Assembly: GCA_025357755.1 (NCBI GenBank)
Contig: JANXOP010000170.1
Coordinates: forward strand, 1 to 56,385
From: Kofleriaceae bacterium
Lineage (GTDB): Bacteria; Myxococcota_A; Polyangia; Haliangiales; Haliangiaceae
DNA: 56,385 nt
Reading direction: 5' to 3'
The notes beneath the pieces were generated by a model that saw nothing but the letters and a program-made list of their open reading frames with translations, searched no databases and had not been told where the DNA came from. A program made the position numbers and the translations under genes. Shown piece after piece: positions 53,981 to 56,385 of the stretch. Position 1 is the first letter of the stretch. Every line of letters begins with the position of its first letter.

Positions 53981-55542
53981 TCACGTACTTCGATCCGCAA
54001 CCGCCCGAGGTCGACGTCCCGACGGTGTTCCCGAGCCCGTTCGCGGTGCCTCCGCACCCGATCGCGATGCGCGCGATCGCACAGCTCGAGGTCGGCCCGC
54101 TCGCCGAGGGCAAGATGTTCGGCGTGCTCGTCGTGCGCGATCGCGAAGGTCACCTCGGCTATCTCCGCGCGTTCAGCGGGATGCTCGACGGCAGCTGGCA
54201 CCGTGCCGGGTTCTGCGGCCCGGTGTTCGATCACGCGGCCCGCGAGGCCTTCTGGCCCGCTGGCGAGGCCGAGCTCGGCGTGCTCGCGGTCGCGCAGCGC
54301 GAGGTCGATGCGGATCCTGCACGGGCCGCGCATGCCACACTCGTCGCGGCGCATGCCGCGGAGCTCGCGGCGCTCGACGCGCGCCACGCCGAGCGCAAGG
54401 TCGCGCGTACCGCGGCGCGTGCCGCCGGAGCGAGCGCGAGCGGGCTCGATCACGAGAGCCGCGGTGATTCGGCCGAGCGCCGTCAGCAGAAGGCCGTACA
54501 CGCCACGCAGCTCGCGCCGCTCGCAGCGCGGGTCACGGAGCTCGCCGCTCGCAGCGCCGCACTCGACGAGCAGCGCGCCGCACGCTCGCGCGAGTTACTC
54601 GTCGCGATCCAGGACACGTATCGATTCGCGAACGCACGTGGCGAAGTGCGATCGCTGCGCGCCATCTTCGCGCCCGATTCTCCACCGGGTGGGGCAGGTG
54701 ACTGCGCCGCGCCGAAGCTGCTCGCGCACGCGTATCGTGAAGGCCTCGCGCCGATCGCGCTCGCGGAGGTCTGGCTCGGGCCCCCTCCAGTCGCGGGCGA
54801 TCGCCGTGCGCACACGTGTTATCCGGCCTGCCGCGGCAAGTGCGCGCCGATCCTCGCGTACGTGCTCGAGGGTCTCGCGGCCGCACCTGCACCGATCTTT
54901 GGCGACGCCACCCTCATCTCGAGCGACGAACCGCGCACGGTCTTCGAGGATCGCTGGCTCGTCGTGGTGGCCAAGCCGATCGGGCTGCTCTCCGTACCCG
55001 GGCGCAGCGGGCTGCTCACCGATTCGGTCGCGACGCGGCTCGCCGCGCGCTACGGCGCCGCGCACGTCGTCCATCGCCTCGATCTCGACGTGTCGGGCCT
55101 GATGCTCGTCGCGAAGGATGAAGTGACGTACGTGATCCTCCAGCGCATGTTCGCGCGCCGCGAGATCACGAAGCGCTACGTCGCCGTCCTCGACGGGGTG
55201 GTGAGCGGTGACCAGGGATCGATCGAGCTCGCACTGCGCGTCGACCTCGAAGATCGGCCGCGCCAGATCGTCGACGCGGTCCATGGCAAGTCGGCACTCA
55301 CGCTCTGGCGCGTGCTCGCGCGCGATATCCGGAGCACGCGCGTCGAGCTCGTGCCGCACACCGGCCGCACGCACCAGTTGCGCGTGCATTGTGCGCATCC
55401 CGCCGGGCTCGCGACCCCGATCGTCGGCGACCGGTTGTACGGCACGCCAGCGCCGCGCATGTTGCTTCACGCGGAGCACCTCGCGTTCGCGCACCCTCAC
55501 TCCGGCGAGCGGATCGCCCTCGAGCTGCCCGCAGCGTTTTAG
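53977..55542 (+). CDS. RluA-family pseudouridine synthase with long N-terminal extension
   Basis: 521 residues from a GTG overlapping the rluD stop. The C-terminal 220 residues are an RluA-type synthase: WLVVVAKPIGLLSVPGRSG, VVHRLDLDVSGLMLVAKDE (catalytic Asp369), ITKRYVAVLDG and PHTGRTHQLRVHCAHP. The N-terminal 300 residues hold a beta part, an Ala/Arg-rich coiled coil (about 110-205) and a conserved Cys segment (GAGDCAAPKLLAHAYREGLA, HTCYPACRGKCAPILAYVLE). Synthases with this extension occur in many proteobacteria. There is no S4 domain, so the extension may supply RNA binding or a metal site. Tandem with rluD. Confidence 0.92.
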   Translation: MITYFDPQPPEVDVPTVFPSPFAVPPHPIAMRAIAQLEVGPLAEGKMFGVLVVRDREGHLGYLRAFSGMLDGSWHRAGFCGPVFDHAAREAFWPAGEAELGVLAVAQREVDADPARAAHATLVAAHAAELAALDARHAERKVARTAARAAGASASGLDHESRGDSAERRQQKAVHATQLAPLAARVTELAARSAALDEQRAARSRELLVAIQDTYRFANARGEVRSLRAIFAPDSPPGGAGDCAAPKLLAHAYREGLAPIALAEVWLGPPPVAGDRRAHTCYPACRGKCAPILAYVLEGLAAAPAPIFGDATLISSDEPRTVFEDRWLVVVAKPIGLLSVPGRSGLLTDSVATRLAARYGAAHVVHRLDLDVSGLMLVAKDEVTYVILQRMFARREITKRYVAVLDGVVSGDQGSIELALRVDLEDRPRQIVDAVHGKSALTLWRVLARDIRSTRVELVPHTGRTHQLRVHCAHPAGLATPIVGDRLYGTPAPRMLLHAEHLAFAHPHSGERIALELPAAF

Positions 55543-55589
55543 GTGCCCTCTGGCCCCCCGTGAAGGCGGTTTTCGATATGGTCCGCCCA

Positions 55590-56090
55590 ATGAAAAACTT
55601 TTCGATCGTTCTCCTCGCGGCGCTCTCCTTTGCGGCCTGTAAGAAGGGCGGAGGCGCGAGCGAGTGCGCGTCCGTCGTGCCGTCCGCCATCGACCGTTCG
55701 ATGCCGGACATGAAGAAGGAGATGGCCGGCGTTCCCGATGACAAGATCGCGGCGTTCGGCACGGCGATCAAGGGCGTGATGGTCAAGCACTGCACCGAAG
55801 ACAAGTGGTCGGCGGACGTCCTCAAGTGCCTCTCGGCTGGCAAGACCGGCGACGACATGCAGAAGTGCAGCAAGGCGATCCCGAAGGATCAGCAGGACAA
55901 GCTCGACAAGGACATGGAAGAGGCGATGAAGCCGCTCATGGCCGACATGATGAAGGCAGCTGGCGGCGGCGGCGCGGCCCCGGCCGGTTCGGCGGCTCCG
56001 GCTGGCGACATGGCGGGCTCGGCGGCTCCGGCAGGCTCGGCCGCTCCGGCGGGCTCGGCGGGCTCGGCGGCTGGCTCGGCCACCCCGTAA
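55590..56090 (+). CDS. Lipoprotein with Ala/Gly/Pro-rich repeat tail
   Basis: 166 residues from the ATG at 55590; an ATG four codons earlier is also in frame. Signal MKNFSIVLLAALSFAAC with lipobox FAAC, then KKGGGASEC. The body (about 22-115) is helical with Met/Lys/Asp content and three cysteines (VVKHC-type VKHCTED, LKCLSAG, QKCSKAI). The tail (about 122-166) repeats units such as GSAAPAG and ends GSAAGSATP, probably an unstructured spacer through or along the cell wall. No function recognised. It is 47 bases after the pseudouridine synthase and convergent with the next gene. Confidence 0.85.
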   Translation: MKNFSIVLLAALSFAACKKGGGASECASVVPSAIDRSMPDMKKEMAGVPDDKIAAFGTAIKGVMVKHCTEDKWSADVLKCLSAGKTGDDMQKCSKAIPKDQQDKLDKDMEEAMKPLMADMMKAAGGGGAAPAGSAAPAGDMAGSAAPAGSAAPAGSAGSAAGSATP

Positions 56091-56104
56091 GCTCGGCCCG
56101 AGCT
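56090..56104. other. Hairpin between convergent genes
   Basis: AGCTCGG-C-CCGAGCT is a perfect 7-bp inverted repeat overlapping the lipoprotein stop and filling most of the 22-base gap to the next stop. It could act as a bidirectional transcription barrier, but it has no U-tract on either side. Confidence 0.35.
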
Positions 56105-56112
56105 CGCGGTGG

Positions 56113-56385
56113 TCAGTCCGCTTCGAGCCCGTACTGGCGCAGCTTCTTCCACAGCGTCGTGCGGTTGATGCCGAGCATCTGCGCAGCCTTCGTCTTCTGA
56201 TTCTCGCAGAGCTCGAGCACCTTCAAGATGTGAGCGCGCTCGAGCTCGTCCAAGGTCGGCACGTGGTCGCCAACAAACGTCGCGAAGGCGGCCCCGGCGG
56301 CGGGCGCGCGCGGCCCGGCGACATCGGCGACTTCGAGGATGTCGCCGGCGGCGAGGATCACGGCGCGCTCGATCGTGTTCTCGAG
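56113..56385 (-). CDS. NtrC-family activator, C-terminal end only
   Basis: The frame is open to the window edge, so the N-terminal part is outside. The visible 90 residues begin LENTIERAVILAAGDILE, the end of the AAA+ domain (R-E-LENxIERAVIL). A linker rich in Ala/Pro is followed by the Fis-type DNA-binding domain LDELERAHILKVLELCENQK with the helix-turn-helix KTKAAQMLGINRTTLWKKLR, ending QYGLEAD. It is a sigma-54-dependent activator; whether it has a receiver, FHA or other input domain cannot be seen. Convergent with the repeat-tailed lipoprotein. Confidence 0.92.
   Translation of the reverse strand, partial: LENTIERAVILAAGDILEVADVAGPRAPAAGAAFATFVGDHVPTLDELERAHILKVLELCENQKTKAAQMLGINRTTLWKKLRQYGLEAD

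Overview
The window is a G+C-rich (about two thirds G+C by eye), densely packed chromosomal segment with no rRNA, tRNA, CRISPR array, insertion sequence or phage gene that I can see. Gene content (Hanks-type kinase and pseudokinase, three sigma-54 activators of which one carries an FHA domain, PEGA repeats, VIT/VWA protein, TIGR02996-type protein, many GSG/APG-rich lipoproteins, SelA) suggests a Myxococcota (delta-proteobacterial) genome. This is an inference from gene families; there is no taxonomic marker gene here.

Layout. 1-2.4 kb: two lipoproteins, a small membrane protein, a glutaredoxin-like protein without active-site cysteines and a glutathione S-transferase. 2.4-4.6 kb: groES-groEL on the minus strand with a near-perfect CIRCE operator, a plausible promoter and a clear intrinsic terminator. 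4.7-10.3 kb: a conserved hypothetical pair, a TIGR02996-like protein coupled to panC, a zinc-ribbon membrane protein, a metallophosphoesterase and two possible very small coupled ORFs. 10.3-21.6 kb: minus-strand TonB-like protein, YbjN-like protein and Ser/Thr kinase, divergent from an ECF-like sigma factor translationally coupled to a 1723-residue FecR-VIT-VWA-repeat protein, followed by a Ski2-like helicase and an SCP2-domain protein.

21.6-36.4 kb is a potassium/cation island. The minus strand has a KimA-like APC transporter, a small membrane protein, a KdpD-like histidine kinase lacking the usual N-terminal part, and KdpE. The plus strand has a 29-residue peptide, kdpF, kdpA, kdpB, kdpC, a stand-alone KdpD N-terminal/Usp protein, and a second histidine kinase coupled to it. 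A convergent NtrC-type regulator and a CPA1 antiporter close the island. KdpD is therefore split between two transcription units.

36.4-49.7 kb is a long run of minus-strand genes. Read in transcription order it is: pseudokinase, 7TM-GAF histidine kinase, NtrC-type regulator, outer-membrane beta-barrel, pseudo-receiver/GHKL-ATPase/PEGA fusion, small barrel-like protein, FHA-sigma-54 activator, lipoprotein, GlpD, and a VTT/DedA-like membrane protein. It looks like an envelope-linked signalling operon. 49.75-55.5 kb is a tightly overlapping plus-strand operon: selA, a MinD-J-like-HTH fusion, a small conserved gene, rluD and an RluA-family gene with a long N-terminal extension. The window ends with a repeat-tailed lipoprotein and the C-terminal end of another NtrC-family regulator.

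The best candidates for something undescribed are the sigma/FecR-VIT-VWA locus with its divergent TonB-like protein, the pseudokinase-headed signalling operon with the receiver-ATPase-PEGA fusion, and the split-KdpD potassium island. All functional statements rest on reading motifs by eye; no search was run.
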